From Volvox africanus (taxonomy: Eukaryota; Chlorophyta; Chlorophyceae; Chlamydomonadales; Volvocaceae), in assembly GCA_030268105.1 (NCBI GenBank), contig BSDZ01000031.1:1-64000 (forward strand): a stretch of 64,000 nt of DNA. Direction: 5' to 3'. The notes below the pieces were generated by a model. It saw nothing but the letters and a program-made list of their open reading frames with translations, made no database searches and was not told where the DNA came from. The translations under genes and the position numbers were made by a program. Every line of letters starts with the position of its first letter. Within the stretch, counting starts at the first letter, position 1. Positions 50,743-63,606 of the stretch are shown in pieces.

Positions 50743-53700
50743 CTGCTTTCCCAAAAGAGGGGTTCACCACGCATGGCAGGACAACGACAGATAAGACAAG
50801 TAACGCCATCATTGGAAATATATATGCACGCACGCACCTACTTTATCTATTGCAACATTAAGGCAGCGGATATCAACAATATCTATTGGGAGCTACAAAT
50901 GCGCCGATGATTGACGGTTTAGGGTTATGATGTAACGCTGATGGTGTCTTCTCTGCTAGCAAAGCGAAAACAAGACAGCTGGCGACATCCCAGTGGCATC
51001 CTGAGGCAAGCTCTGAGGAGACATGACAGCAGATTGGCCCTGTTTAGCTCGTTTAACCCACTTGGGGGGTTTTAAGGTGTGTACAGAGTTTGTAACCGTG
51101 TGGTGGCAAAGACGAAGTCGCTCCGATTAAGGCAGCTTCACCGCAGCATCTATTAGGGCATAGTGCCTCATCTAGAGTCTGAACATCATTCAGTGCACTG
51201 TAGGCTTAGGAAGCTCTAGCCGGATTTGCCGTAGTGTGTCTCACTGGTTTGGGAAGAGCAGCGGGTGGCGTTGCTCGCAGAACTCGCTGGGTTCATTACT
51301 TCTGGCGCATCCGGAGTCGCTGCCGCTGCTGCTACTGCCGCAGTGATAGCGTGACCAAAGCTCTGCAATGTCATCACCATGGGTTGCGACAGGGACGGGA
51401 GTTCGGTTAGGTAATGATTGCTGTCAGGGATTGTTTGTCGGCGGTCTTCCAACAAGAATGCGACGGGGTCGTTATGCTGCGCATTGGGTGGACTTGCGAT
51501 TAATAAAGATTATCAGGCAATCAAACATAAGCAACGCGAAGATGTGCCTGTCCGAATGCAGTGGGGTCAGAGGCGAGCACGGCCAATAAGCATACCGAAC
51601 CCCTCCAAAATGGTGCGAACCGATCATGGTAACATATTGACTCATAAATAAGCTATCAGGTTGGAATTAGCGCGAAAATACACGTCCTTAATTGTTCACT
51701 TTATGAATCGATGTGCTCTAACGCCTAGGAATCATGTATCCTCTATCATGCTCTACCCAGACCTTCGCTTTCCTTACCATGATGCTGGAAAAAAGATCAA
51801 GGTGAAAAAGAAGTCATGGCGAAGGATATGTATTGTATTTACCTATCGTTTTTGAAGCCGGTCTTGCGCCAGGGGCTTCCGTGTAGCGCGAAAACGTAAG
51901 CATCGCGACAGGTGGGCGAATGACCGAACACGCGGGATCTTTAAACACAGCTGTCAACATACATTCGATAAATGGGTCCATATTATTATTAATTTAAAAT
52001 TATTTTTTGATTATCAAAAGACGTCTAAAGTGATGTGCGATTGACTGGTTTCGCAGACGTGACCGGGCGACCTGCCCCATGAAACAAGCCCCCTAGGTAT
52101 TAAAATTATAAAACTTTTTATTTGAGATTGTTTCAGCTTCATTGTGATCCTGAAAATCGGTGCAATTTAAAAAATAGAATGGCGGTCAGTCGAAACGGTG
52201 TTGTTTCACGGACTTCGGACGAAGTGCACCATACTTACCTTGCAGTACAACTTCCCAGCATTTATCATATATAGGAAATTGAAAAGTACGGAGTGATCTT
52301 TTGTCTTGATGCATCTTGAGCGGACGCTGGCTCACTATTGCGGCTTGCTCAGACGGACTGCGTCAACCACCGATCACGTTTTGGCCACCTGAGCCAAGCC
52401 TTCAATTCCGTAGCGCAAAAGTGACTGCATATCGGGACGCGGAAACTCAATTATACAGACCTCAGCCCTAAATGAGCCCATATGTAGCATGTTGGTTCCT
52501 GCGCACACACACCAAGGATTCCAGCACGAACAGCGACATTACGTAATGTCTTTGAGCATGAGCTAAGCTGATTGAAGCCGTACTTTCCGGCGCCCCAGGT
52601 GCGTTAGGATTCTGAGGGATTCTGTAAAAAGTCGCTGAAGGTCACGGAAAGCCTACTAGGTCTGGGGAACAGGTGTGAATTGGGTGGGACATACCGCGCC
52701 GGAGAGTAGGTATTACGGGTTTACGGGGGATGGTTGCCAAATCCTGTAGAGGCAAAGGATCTGAGCTTCAAGCTCCTTTTAGGGTCGTGAGGTTGGTTTT
52801 GGTGGATGAATCGTATAACAATGCTTCTACATTCTATCCTATTCTATTCGCTGACCCATCAAAAGAGACCCATAGCCCGCGTCTGAATCTTGCCTGGTAT
52901 CACAAACGCACCATACGGCCAAACGACGACGAAGTCACAAATCCCCGCGTTGACCACCGCAAGTACATCGGCAGCAATTGTTGTTGGGACAGCAACACCT
53001 GGCCGCCCACGATGCACCGACACCAACGACGTAATTCCTGCGACCCACATCCCTGCAGTTTCTGCAGGGAGATATCACCATACCCTTCTAATTCGACATG
53101 GCTAACGCATGCCACTGAAACCGGCATGCCTTCCTGGACCATACCAGGTTGAGCGCATGCAAAAAGCTCCTCATTTGAACTCTTCCCCCTCCCTGCCGCC
53201 GTGCAACTAACATGGAGAGGAATTCCAAGGGTTGCTGTAGGATGTACGGCGTACAAGTACTGCTTAAGCTAATTGGAACCAAAGGGCTCGAGTCACAATG
53301 ACAAGCGCAAATGGTTAGCTGTCTGCGATCTCCAGAAGCATTGAATTTATTTTGCATCCTCGGTTGAGCCCCCAGCCCTCTAGGAAGCTCCAGCTGGTAA
53401 CATGAAGACCTAACTTCGGATGTGCAGACAGAGTATTAGGATTGCGGGCGGCTGTGTGCCAGACACACGGAAGTTTCTGTGGCCTGTCAGCGGTGCAAAC
53501 ATGTATAATTCCATACTTTTTGTTTCTACATATGATCAAGAGAGGACTGCTGGCACGCCCTTCCAAGCACACGAAACACGCCATCAATAGGTGCTACGCA
53601 GTGCACCCTCTAAGCCAAAACCTTCAGCACCCGCACGCGCATGGAGGACCACTTCGAGAGCAGATAGCAATGTACAAAGCAAAAAGGAATCAGGTACGAA

Positions 53701-56700
53701 AGTGAAGACCGACGCACGGGGGCCAACTAAAGCCCGGACATATTGAGGACTCATACACGAAGCCAAACGAGAGGAAGCATGCTCAATTTATCCACTCCGA
53801 TAGGTTTACGAGATCAGGAGAACCAGAAACGGCAGAACATCCACCACAAAACGACAAACGCCTAACACACCTAATGACAAGCGCCCACAGAAGAAACAAC
53901 GCACCAAAAAATGAAGACCTATCCTAATCGGTGAACCGACAACCTGCCGCCAAAACACTGCCCTAAACCCCAAGTAGATGCATATAAGCAGACGCCGAGC
54001 TAGCCCTGTCCCTGTCCGCGTCACCATCACAACTGCCCTGTCAGTGGGCCTATAACGTCCCGATAACGTCCCTATTCCCACGTATATTACATCCGTTATG
54101 CCACACGTGTAAACAAGTTGCACATATGGGATCTTCACCCCACTTCAAGACCGTACCCACGCACGACATCAAGCGACACGAACAAAGCAGCCCTCGCCAC
54201 AAATCCCAACAATCTAGTCCATAACGGCCCATCGCAGACGCAGAAAGTCGCTCCGCAGAACGGCGCCCATGATGAGCGCGGAAGGGCAAAAAACGTCCAT
54301 TTCCACGCGCAGCAGCAGTAGCAATAGCTGGCCCTTGTAACTGACGAGCAAAACAGCATGCCCAGGGCCCATCGCAGGAGTATTCACCGCTGCTGGGAGA
54401 TCAGGAGGACCCTTTCTCCCCGACCGGTCTCTCCCCGGCTCCTGAGCGATGGCCGCAAGCCCTACCCCTCAACCCCGGGTGCCACAGAGCCCTATACCAC
54501 CTACAAGCTGATGCTCACTCCCGAAAGCTTCAGATGCAGCGGCCGGGCCCAAAAGATTGGACGGAGGACTAGCTTTCAAACTTTTTAATGAAATTTTAGG
54601 CCTGTGTCGTGCAGCACAACTGTTGTACAGAATCAAGGAACAATCACAAACGAAGACGAGCAACAAGTCCAGGTGGTTAAGTGTGCGAGACCCCCTTCCT
54701 TCCCTCCCACCCATCGTTGACAGCGCAGCGAATGGCGCTCCGCCCAACGATTATCTGCAACAGAAATGACGCCTCACATGACGCAAAGATGCCACTGTAA
54801 CTTTCGTCTTATGTAGCTGAGAGGGCCGCAGTGGGGCGAAGCCACAGCACCAGACAAAAGGGACGTCCGCGCCAAAGAAAGCTCCTACGCTCAGGAGTCT
54901 CACGCTGGATCTCTATTTTAGGACCCGAACCAACCGTTGCTGACCTCAAGGCGCCCTTCATTTGGCGCGCTTCGTTCAAACTCGTCCAGGTCACGGAGAA
55001 GATACAAAATCTAAGCAAGGCACAACTTGACTGGCACCGCCGTCTCTGCCATCACGCCATCCACTGGCGTCCCATGGGACCGCCCATCGCCTCGGGGACG
55101 CGGGGCGGAATCGCAATGTGGACTGCCGCCCTCGCGCACCCCAGAGGGAGAACACCCTCGCCCCTATCCCAGGAGGTCTAAGGGTACAGCTACCGGTGTG
55201 TTCACCGATTCAAACCCATACCGCCTCACCTCCTGAATGGGGAAGGCCGAGCAGCTACCTGCCTGAATGCCTGCCGCCCGCCCCCTCCACTCACTAACCA
55301 ACACCTCCGAAGGCTCCCCTTCTCAAGTGGATGTTATCCAAACCATCCAATACCCAGATCACGAAGCGGCTCTAACAGCAGCCCAACAGCGAGCTTGTGC
55401 ACTCGCCGCGGGCAGTACGCTGCCAGCCGTACGATTGTGTCCACATAGCACAAAGCAGAGGCCCGTGGGGAGAAGTGTGAAAGCACGGCTCGCTGTCCAT
55501 GTCAATCCGCCGGAATAACCTGCTGCGAATAACCTGCCGGAGGGCTACCGCACCTCCGAAACACCACTCTGCAAGAACCACATCGCTTGTGGAAAGACCA
55601 AAACATAAGGGGCCTGAGCTGCTGCCACCAAAACAGCGGTATTGGTCCACCGGGAGGTCGAGCTCGCCCTGCAATTGCGCGTTTGATACGATTAAGCACG
55701 ACGTCGCACATGGCATGACATGACATGACATGACATGAAGACGGCCGCCTTCTTAGGATTTTCCTCACCTTAACCCCATGTCACTAGACGGATGGGCGCC
55801 CGAACCCGCTGCCAATACCTCGCATACAAACATTGACAAGACGGGTACCCAGGGGCCTCACATCAACATATCCGCGCTGGTCATCTCAACTCATTCAGTC
55901 TTATTAATGCGCACACCCACACAACTGGACCCTCCCATACCCCCCGCTATTATTGGCCACCTAGCCTGCCTACTGCCTGCCCGCCTGTCCTGCCAACCCA
56001 TAAACTGCTGGCATGCCACTCCAGCCCGTAGCTTGGAAACCGAGACCCCAACAGCCCTGCACAGCCTGCAGGACAACCCCCTGCAGGACGGACGCACAGA
56101 AACATGGAGGGCCGAGCATCCGAAAAACAAGCCGCAGTAATGAGCGCACAGCGCTGCAGATCCGTGAGCAAAAAGGTAAAAAAAACGTCCACAATTTAGC
56201 AGCTACAATGCATCCTACTACTTCCTACTATATGTCAGCCTTGCCTCATCCTTTGCCTTGCATCATCTGCCAACAAGTCCAATTAACCGCTATCTAAACG
56301 CAGTTCCCCTGGAGCTAATATTGAGGCGCAAGACCAACAACCGACAGTCAGCTGGGTTGGTGAGATACGGCCGCCACCTCCAGCAGCCGAAGACGCACGC
56401 CTGGCTTCAGCTTCGTACATCACCGTACACGTACAGCAAGTACGGCAGACATCTTGCCAAGTGATTTTGCCAACATTGTGCAATTCTCAAGATCCATTTA
56501 ACAAGTGCTGCCGGGACTGGACGAGACAACACCGAACGCGACCCAAACGCTCTCTCTTCGCTATTCGCAGCGGGCTTTCTAATTGCCATCCGAAACTCGA
56601 ACAGACAGACACACGCACGCATACAGAAAGCTCCGCCCTCCACCCCGCCACAGCCCGCAGAACAGCCCGCAGCACCCTTGGCGCAATGTCCGGCTACCCA

Positions 56701-58217
56701 AAATGTGAGGCGGCGCATTCGAACAGCAATCATCGGTGCATTATCAAGTCGTCGCAACTACCCGTGAAGCCCGAAACACCCCACCAGACAACCAAACCCA
56801 GACGTGCGCAAAGCAACGCGCGGAACAAAGCCAGTGTCCATAAACCCACGACGAAGGGCATTCGTCCAGGTCATCGGTAAAAGGATAGCTATCCGGCTCG
56901 ACACACGACATCCGCACGCCTTGTTGCGGCGCAAAGATTTACTTTTCCGATTTACGCCAGCACATCACCTCTCCGCAGATTGCATTGCCAGCTGCCAGCC
57001 TCACGTTCTCATAGAACGACCAAGCCTCCTCTCTCCAATTCCTTGGCTCGGACGCACCCGGGCGCCGACCCCCGGGGGCTGCAAGGTCTCGAACACTCAT
57101 TTCCATTTCCGCCCATATCTCTGCCGTGTGTTTGCACTTCATCGCGCCACTTGGCCATTTACCAAGCCTTGCGCAAGTACGGCAAACGAGCTCTTCAGGG
57201 GACACACGAGGCATCCACGTCCGTGCCCTCATCACACGCACGCCCTCGTACACACGTGCGCATGCGACTCCCCCCCCCTACACACACACACCCCTCATCC
57301 ATCCCTCGCTCGATAAGGAGGTACCTCGAAGCTCCGAAGCGCCCATGGCGCAGGCAAACCCGGTCGCGGGGAGCCCAGGAGCATATAGATGCCATAAGAG
57401 TGCCGCACGTGTGCGCACGGGGTTAGATCCCTCCTCCGCCTGACCACCGACTCACGCAGGCACTCGATGAGATAATATATAAAGTTAATGCCTGCGCAGA
57501 ACGCAACGAAGACCCGGCCTGGAAAAACGCCGTGTCAATCTGTGTCCACGAGTTGGCCATCCTTCCTACGTCTGTACACACATCGTACAGTACGGGGTGT
57601 TACGGCATGGCTTCAAGCATGGCACGTTCGATATCTGACGGCGGCAGACAGACGGGCAGACGGACACGCCATCGCAAGGTCGAACAATGATGTTGTATTT
57701 TGACGCCAAAAATAGGTATTGCACGTATCTCAATGTCATACTGCGGCGATGCGGTACAACGGGAACCTGCCACGCCGGCGGCATACTTCAGGGCCGTAAT
57801 GAAACGTCGTCAGTGAGTGAAGTCGCACAACCCCAAAAGATCACACCTCGCCTGGAATGTGGACCAATAACAACTCAACATATCGTTCCTCCCACTCACA
57901 TTCGCAACCACCATCGCCACAAACACAATCGACGACCACGAGCCATGATGCTACGAGCCCCGGCCAGACTAGATTAGACCAGACCGCGCACTTAAGTTCC
58001 CGAAATAAACCAGATCAGATCAGGCTGCGTTGCCGCCGACCCCTGGACAGAGGGAGTGGACAGAGAACAGGGGGAAAGACAGCCAGGCGCGAGGAGCATG
58101 CCATGCAGCCACACCCCATCTCACGGGCATGGAACCGCATGGTTTGCAGGTCAGCTGGCATAGGCACCTGCCGAAACCTCCACTGCCAAACTCCGCTGCT
58201 TCCTGGTGCGGCGGGCT
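50743..58217. other. intergenic region between cyclins B and C
   Basis: About 7.5 kb. The missing first exon of cyclin B may lie in its first kilobase. A minus-strand ORF at 51216-51455, with an Ala-rich run, ends in this area but does not match the other first exons. AT-rich DNA lies at 51960-52200. From about 53800 to 57450 base composition turns C-rich on the + strand and many short overlapping ORFs appear on both strands, none recognised. A CATGA microsatellite sits at 55714-55738. Confidence 0.4.
55714..55738 (+). repeat. CATGA microsatellite
   Basis: Five CATGA units. Confidence 0.9.
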
Positions 58218-61200
58218 TCAGTCTTCCCACCGCTGGCGCCGCTGCTGCTGCTGTGCCCACGCTGTCAAGAGTTCCTCATAGCATCTCTCTAGAACCTCCG
58301 TACAGGTTGAAAGCTTTGGAGCCAGACAGGTCAGGGGCAGGCCAGAGACAGCAGCGACGACGGCAGCGGAGCTTGAACCTGTGTTCGCTATTCCCGATAT
58401 GCCCCCACGACCTGACGAGCTGGATGCGCCCCTGCCGGCCGCATTCGTCGTGGCCGCCGCTGCTGCTGCTGCTAACGCCGCTGAGCCCACAAAGCTCTGC
58501 GGGCTCAGAGCGGTATCCCCCTCCTCCCCCTCGACTCCCGACGGCTGAAAGTCGCCGTACGTCAGGCGCTCCGCAAGCGTCAGGCATGCTAGCGCCACAG
58601 TGCTGTGATGGTATGACAAGAAAATGCTGAACATCCGGGATACCTCCTACAAGGCACGTAACAGGAGGCATGTAACAAGACGGTAGAGGCGGGCCCTAGA
58701 GGGGGTCAGGCGTTTGGGGATTCGAAGTGGCACGACGTGTAAATGGCTGGCCCCTCCCTGCCAGAGCGGTAGGCTAGACTCATAGAGCTGCGGAGTAACT
58801 GATTGCCTCCCTGGACCACCGCGAGACGTACAGATCCACGTCAAGGGGTACGGGATAAGGGATGTTCCAACAAACAATATTACGCAGAACAGCGGTGCAC
58901 AAGGACAGGTGCAGCGAAGGGACGCCACGGACAACGAAGCGACACGCCTGCTCTTGTCCCATTCATCATTCAAGCTTACCCACCACAAGAGAGAGGGCCT
59001 GGGCAAGCATGGCCTCCGCCGCTGCATCAGTTTGGCTGTTGGGCATTGCTGGAGATGCCGTTACGGTTAGGAAGTGCTCTAGGAATGTGAAGGTGTTGGG
59101 TTCATGCAGCTGCCAGTCGATGGTTTGAAGAAGAGTAAACTCGCAGCGCTGCAAGTCGCAGGGCTGGACGGAGAGGAGGGGGCCGGGGAGGCAGCGAGAG
59201 CTCTATGGACAACCGATGGGTACATTGGCCGACCACGGATAAGATGCGGGACGCAGGACAGGCAAGGAAGAGGTATTTCACAGGCGCCAAAAATGACATG
59301 CAGTAGCAACCGTAGCAGCAGCAACCGCAAGGCCACTAATGGGATCCGTGGCATATTATCCAATCCTTTAATGTTAATACCATTGTGCTCTCTGCGAAAT
59401 GGAGCGGATGTCAGGCTCACCCCGTACAATTCTCGGCCAGCCTCATCCACCGCCAGGCTTAGCCACACGGTCGGGCTCAACTGCTGCACCTGTTTAGCAG
59501 GCGTGAGAGGGGGGGTAGCGGTGGCATCACGGGGTGAGATACCACATAGGGCAGTGCCGGCAACACACGAAATAATTATACATTTGAAGGCCGGGATGAT
59601 ATGTGGCAGGGAGTCATGCAACGGGTTCTCGACCGGCTGGGTGGCAGGTGATAGCTATTACAGCCGTGATAGCTGATTCCGGACGTCGTAAATGAGCAGG
59701 GGGCATCCACACATGTTCATATATTTGATGTTGCCGTCTCTTCGGTTCGCCCTGGGGTTGTTATAAAATGGTGAGAAGATGAATCGTTGGACTATGCGGA
59801 TGTAGTCATCAAGACCTAAGATGGGCCCCAAGAGGCTCCCACCCAGGTCGCGTCGGTCGGATTCAGCCACTGCCACTGCATGTACCTCCTCGAATTTGAC
59901 TGCCACCGACATGCAGGCCAGCACCAGCAACTGTAGCATGTTGCTCGGGGGAAGCGCCTGTCACATCCCGGGCAGGGGGGAAAGGGGGAAGGTTCACCCA
60001 CCAGCAGCACCGCCCAGTTTGCAAGCGATCTCGTGTGCAAGGAATCCGAGCACATCCTTGCCTGGAAAAATGTCTGAACAACGCCCTAGTGCCGAGAGCA
60101 GTTCATGCGCGGTGACTGCGTGGCCCCCATCCCCTTTCGCAAGGCGCCAGGTAGCGAATGGTAGGCGCCCGGCAAGAGTGCGCGGGCTTCCCCCTTTTGG
60201 CTCTCTGGGAGCTTCCCCCATTTGAAACCCTCCCGCTCTCCCTCTTTACCTCGGTTGCCGCAACAAAACGATCTAGAGCGGACGTTGCGGCAAAGAGCGT
60301 TGCCCACTGAAGCCCCAGGACCTCCGCCACCTCGCGCATCCAGACCACCATGCGGGCCCTGTAGGGGCCTGGAAGATGGCACTGAACACCAGGCTTGCCG
60401 CTGCTCCGGCGTTTGTACGACCCGTCCACGCTGCGCCCGGCAGTTGAATCATGCCGTAAGCCAAACTGCTTGCAAAAATCATCCCTGCAGCGGGATGGGG
60501 AGAGCAACGACAGCATTGGAGACGGTGGACAGGGTGTAATCCAGAGTTCGCGATACAAATGCATCCGCGAAATCAGGGGAGAATACAAGTTTTTTAGTCC
60601 ACGGATTTATTCGCCATACGCATGATTATAGAGAGTTTCATAGGTGACGAAATACTCTGGACTGGGGAAGGAATGGCTGTTCGGACCGTGTTTTCCGCTG
60701 CTTCTGTTGTTACGTTTCAATCCAACATTTTCATTGAGTTCGCCGAAATCGGACAGTTCTTGGGCTTCATGGGAAGGGTCTCTTAGCTTGTGATACTGGC
60801 CTGTATTTGTACCTCCCCCTCCCAAGGTAGCGGGAAACCAGTAGTGAATAACAAGATATCGCACAGCCTCAAGCATGCAATAGAACCAAGGCCTGATCAT
60901 TTAAAGAAGAATGTCAAAGGATCCGTTTCGTATTGTGTTTTCTGGTACGCGGGCGCGCCTGACCGGGTCTGGCACTTGCAGCAGAAGGTACCCTTTGGAA
61001 ACACGCACAACCAAGATGGAGCGTATTGGCGTACCTTATGACGTCCTTGATGCACGAGATTCCGGTCTCTTGATGTAACTGCGCCATGTGGAGGCGGCGG
61101 CCAGCATCAATTCGATAGCAGGTGCACAACTCTTGTACCTCGTCCCCCAAGACGCATCCATCCTCCATACCACAGTCACCCAAACCATCTTCAGTGCACA

Positions 61201-61342
61201 GCAAACTGGTGCACCCGCTCGAACTCGCTCGGGCCTGAGAGGCTGCTTCGATCGAGACGCAGTCGGGACTGTGCTGAGCCGATTCATGGTCTGTTGGTGG
61301 AGAAAGATCTCCATCAGCCTGTTCATAGTAACCATACGACAT
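58218..61342 (-). CDS. D-type cyclin C
   Basis: Third paralogue. Six exons on the minus strand: 61342-61035, 60484-60250, 59957-59886, 59489-59421, 59163-58984, 58646-58218; phases agree (AG|G, then all phase 0), giving about 430 residues. Exon 1 carries LLCTE at residues 47-51, an LxCxE motif followed by acidic residues, and ends in VIR like exon 1 of cyclin A. Motifs: RARMVVWMREVAEVLGL, TLFAATSALDRFVAATE, LLVLACMSVAVKFEE, TVWLSLAVDEAG, then TLLQTIDWQL and TFTFLEHFL. The C-terminal fold starts FSIFLSYHHSTVALACLTL and is interrupted by about 70 residues rich in Ala, Ser and Gly before CTEVLERCYEELLTAW. It ends in a short Gln/Arg run. A start further upstream is not excluded. Expected partner: a cyclin-dependent kinase and the retinoblastoma-type repressor. 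Confidence 0.87.
59069..59166 (-). repeat. 98-bp block identical to cyclin B exon
   Basis: Counterpart of 48736-48833. Identity stops on both sides; further 3' the exon encodes unrelated residues (TVTASPAMPNSQ here). Confidence 0.9.
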
Positions 61343-63468
61343 ATTGTTGGGTCATGGACATATCCAAGTACGCACGCTTGGCTTCGCAAGCCAGCTTGTA
61401 CAAGAGCCGCTCCTGGCGTATACCTTCACAAGGAGTGCGCTTTGCATGACTTAATCCTCGAACCCGCAGCTTCACGCCTCTCTTCTGCTGCGCGAGGAAC
61501 AGCAACGCCTTATGCGGCGCGACACAATAACTCTATTGCAGGGGCAAATCTCTTCTAATAAATCCCAATGAAGGAATATTAAAAACCTATGATATGATGG
61601 ATAGCCATTTCCATTGTTAAATCATCGCGGAAGCAATCACTTTTTTCTCCGTAGCAACGGTCTCGAGTCGCGATTGACCACCTGCAAACGACACCTTGTC
61701 CCTTCATTACCGAAGATTATTTTATCATTCAAATCTATACTTGTATCACCGCATATAAGGCTTCGTCGCCTAGGCCTTTGGCATACCACGATTGCGGACG
61801 CCAGTCGAGTAAACAGTAAAGCAGAACACTTGTGATTATCCGAACAAATCACAAAGCATGTCATATTATCTGTTACAGGATTATCTCAAGTTCTCTCGTC
61901 GTTGCATTATCCGTGTCACATTGACGCAGAGTTGTCCCCTCCCCCTTTTCCGTAATGTATTTTTCTAACGCCTTATCCTGCAGCCTATTCGTGGATGCAA
62001 TCATTTCACATAATTAAACATTTGAGCATACTTCTTTTTTAATTAAAAAAACTGAACTACATGGCAACAGATACCTTTCTTGAGCGATTTTAAGTGCTCT
62101 CCGCTACCTTGGATCAACCAGGGGAGCAATGCTAAAATCGTTAGCCTGTCGGCCTGTACTCCGCACCCGGTTTCCCAGTGAATCATGCATCAAAGGTTAA
62201 GACATATAGAAACATATCTTTTTGTTTGCAGCTCTTTTGTTTGCGAGCACGCCATCAGCTTTCATGGTCACGAACTTACGATGCCTTCTCAATTTCAGTG
62301 ACAAGCATTGCGTATGCTCCAAGAGCTTTGTCAGCTAGTAAAGATAAACGACTAGAGCTTAAGTCACATATTGTGGGTCTTGTCCGTACCTACTCGAGCG
62401 CTTCAGCTGACAGATCCAAAATTTCACTATAAATTGTAGTCCTACATAACAAGAGGCCGACACTTGTTCAAAACGCTGATGGTGCTGAACAGACACCAAA
62501 CGACCTGCAAATCCAATTGCTCGTGAGTGGTAATTAGCAGGACTGCAGTGAATGGGGGGATCGCACTCCGGCGCTAAGGCCCAGCTTGCCGCAATAGTTC
62601 CTGTAGGGTTGGTTCAGTCGCTCCTTAATTGGATCCGGAATTCATCCTTATCATTTGAAGGTTGGCTATCAAGCAGCAGGAGTTTCGCTAAGTTGGCAAT
62701 CCCGGCGACGTTTCAGGGGCCATATATAAGAGTAAACCCGTTTAGTTGAAACAAGTCCTGATGCACATCTCATTAGCTGTTAGATGGTAAGGTTACAGTT
62801 AGTGTTCTAGGCGTACCTGCCATTTTGGGCTCGACGCGAAATGACTTGCTATAAAATTTGAGGCGCAAAATTGTTTAAACGACTGCTAAACATACAGCTT
62901 ATCCGGTGTGCTGATGTCATCTCTGGAAATGCTCCTGGCGACGTTTTGTCAGCTCGGATCCTGCATTAGCGTTGTCGCAAACCGTCTGCGATAGGAAATT
63001 CCGAGCACATGAAGTAAGGTCAGACCCTCGGCTTCCCATGGCCGCCCAATGGCCTCCTAAATTCTGCTGGACAACGCTTTCACGCAACGATGTACCAGTA
63101 GACGTACCCACAGTCGTCATATACCTCCAAAGATCGGAGCAGATCAGTGCATTTGTCAGCTGGCAACCCGCTATTATGAGGTTCTTACTGCCCACGAGGC
63201 CTGCAGTCCCGGCATCCGCGACCGCTACATACGTTACCCTAGTGGAAGCGGCTACCCCAGCGATCGAGTGCTGACTTCTCAATTATACACGAGACCTTCG
63301 CAAGACGCCGCCCACGAGGCTGGGAACCCCCGACGCCGTTTCTAAAATGTGCAGGTGGGCTGGCCGCTGCCCGAAAAGCAGCGTCGGGGGCTAGCCATAC
63401 CTTGCATCTACCAATGGCCAAGACGAGCCGAAATTCATCCTGATTCGTAACGATCAAGCAGTCCAACG
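61343..63468. other. region upstream of cyclin C
   Basis: Holds the cyclin C promoter and 5' UTR. AT-rich around 61560-62100. A minus-strand ORF of 121 codons at 62917-63282 and an overlapping plus-strand ORF were not recognised. Confidence 0.4.
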
Positions 63469-63606
63469 CTAAAGGTTGTATTGCGCCACAAGGCGTTTGC
63501 AGTCTGGGCAAGTGAGGCGGCCCTTGATGGCAGAGACGCCCGAAGTGCTGGCTCCGCTCTTGATGAGCAGCTCCGCAACGTTCTGCCAACCAGACAACAG
63601 CGACAC
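63469..63606 (-). CDS. possible ankyrin-repeat protein, last exon
   Basis: Minus-strand exon starting at a strong acceptor (GCCCACGTTCAG) and ending at a stop at 63469. It encodes VSLLSGWQNVAELLIKSGAS followed by TCPDCKRLVAQYNL. The first part resembles the second half of an ankyrin repeat (helix-helix, NVAELLIKSGA), and the tail has a CPDC pair. Only 45 residues are visible. Upstream exons would lie to the right, partly outside the window; the ORF at 63715-63969 is a candidate but shows no ankyrin pattern. Confidence 0.4.
   Translation of the reverse strand: MSLLSGWQNVAELLIKSGASTSGVSAIKGRLTCPDCKRLVAQYNL

Noticed and set aside
52730..53256. 140-codon + strand ORF and 118- and 63-codon - strand ORFs
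   Set aside because: One minus frame (CDFVVVWPYGAFVIPGK) looked faintly nuclease-like, but no motif set could be completed.
54831..55181. Possible copia-type retrotransposon piece (LDWHRRLCHHAIHW)
   Set aside because: Only a WHRRL-like match; no integrase, reverse transcriptase or long terminal repeats nearby.
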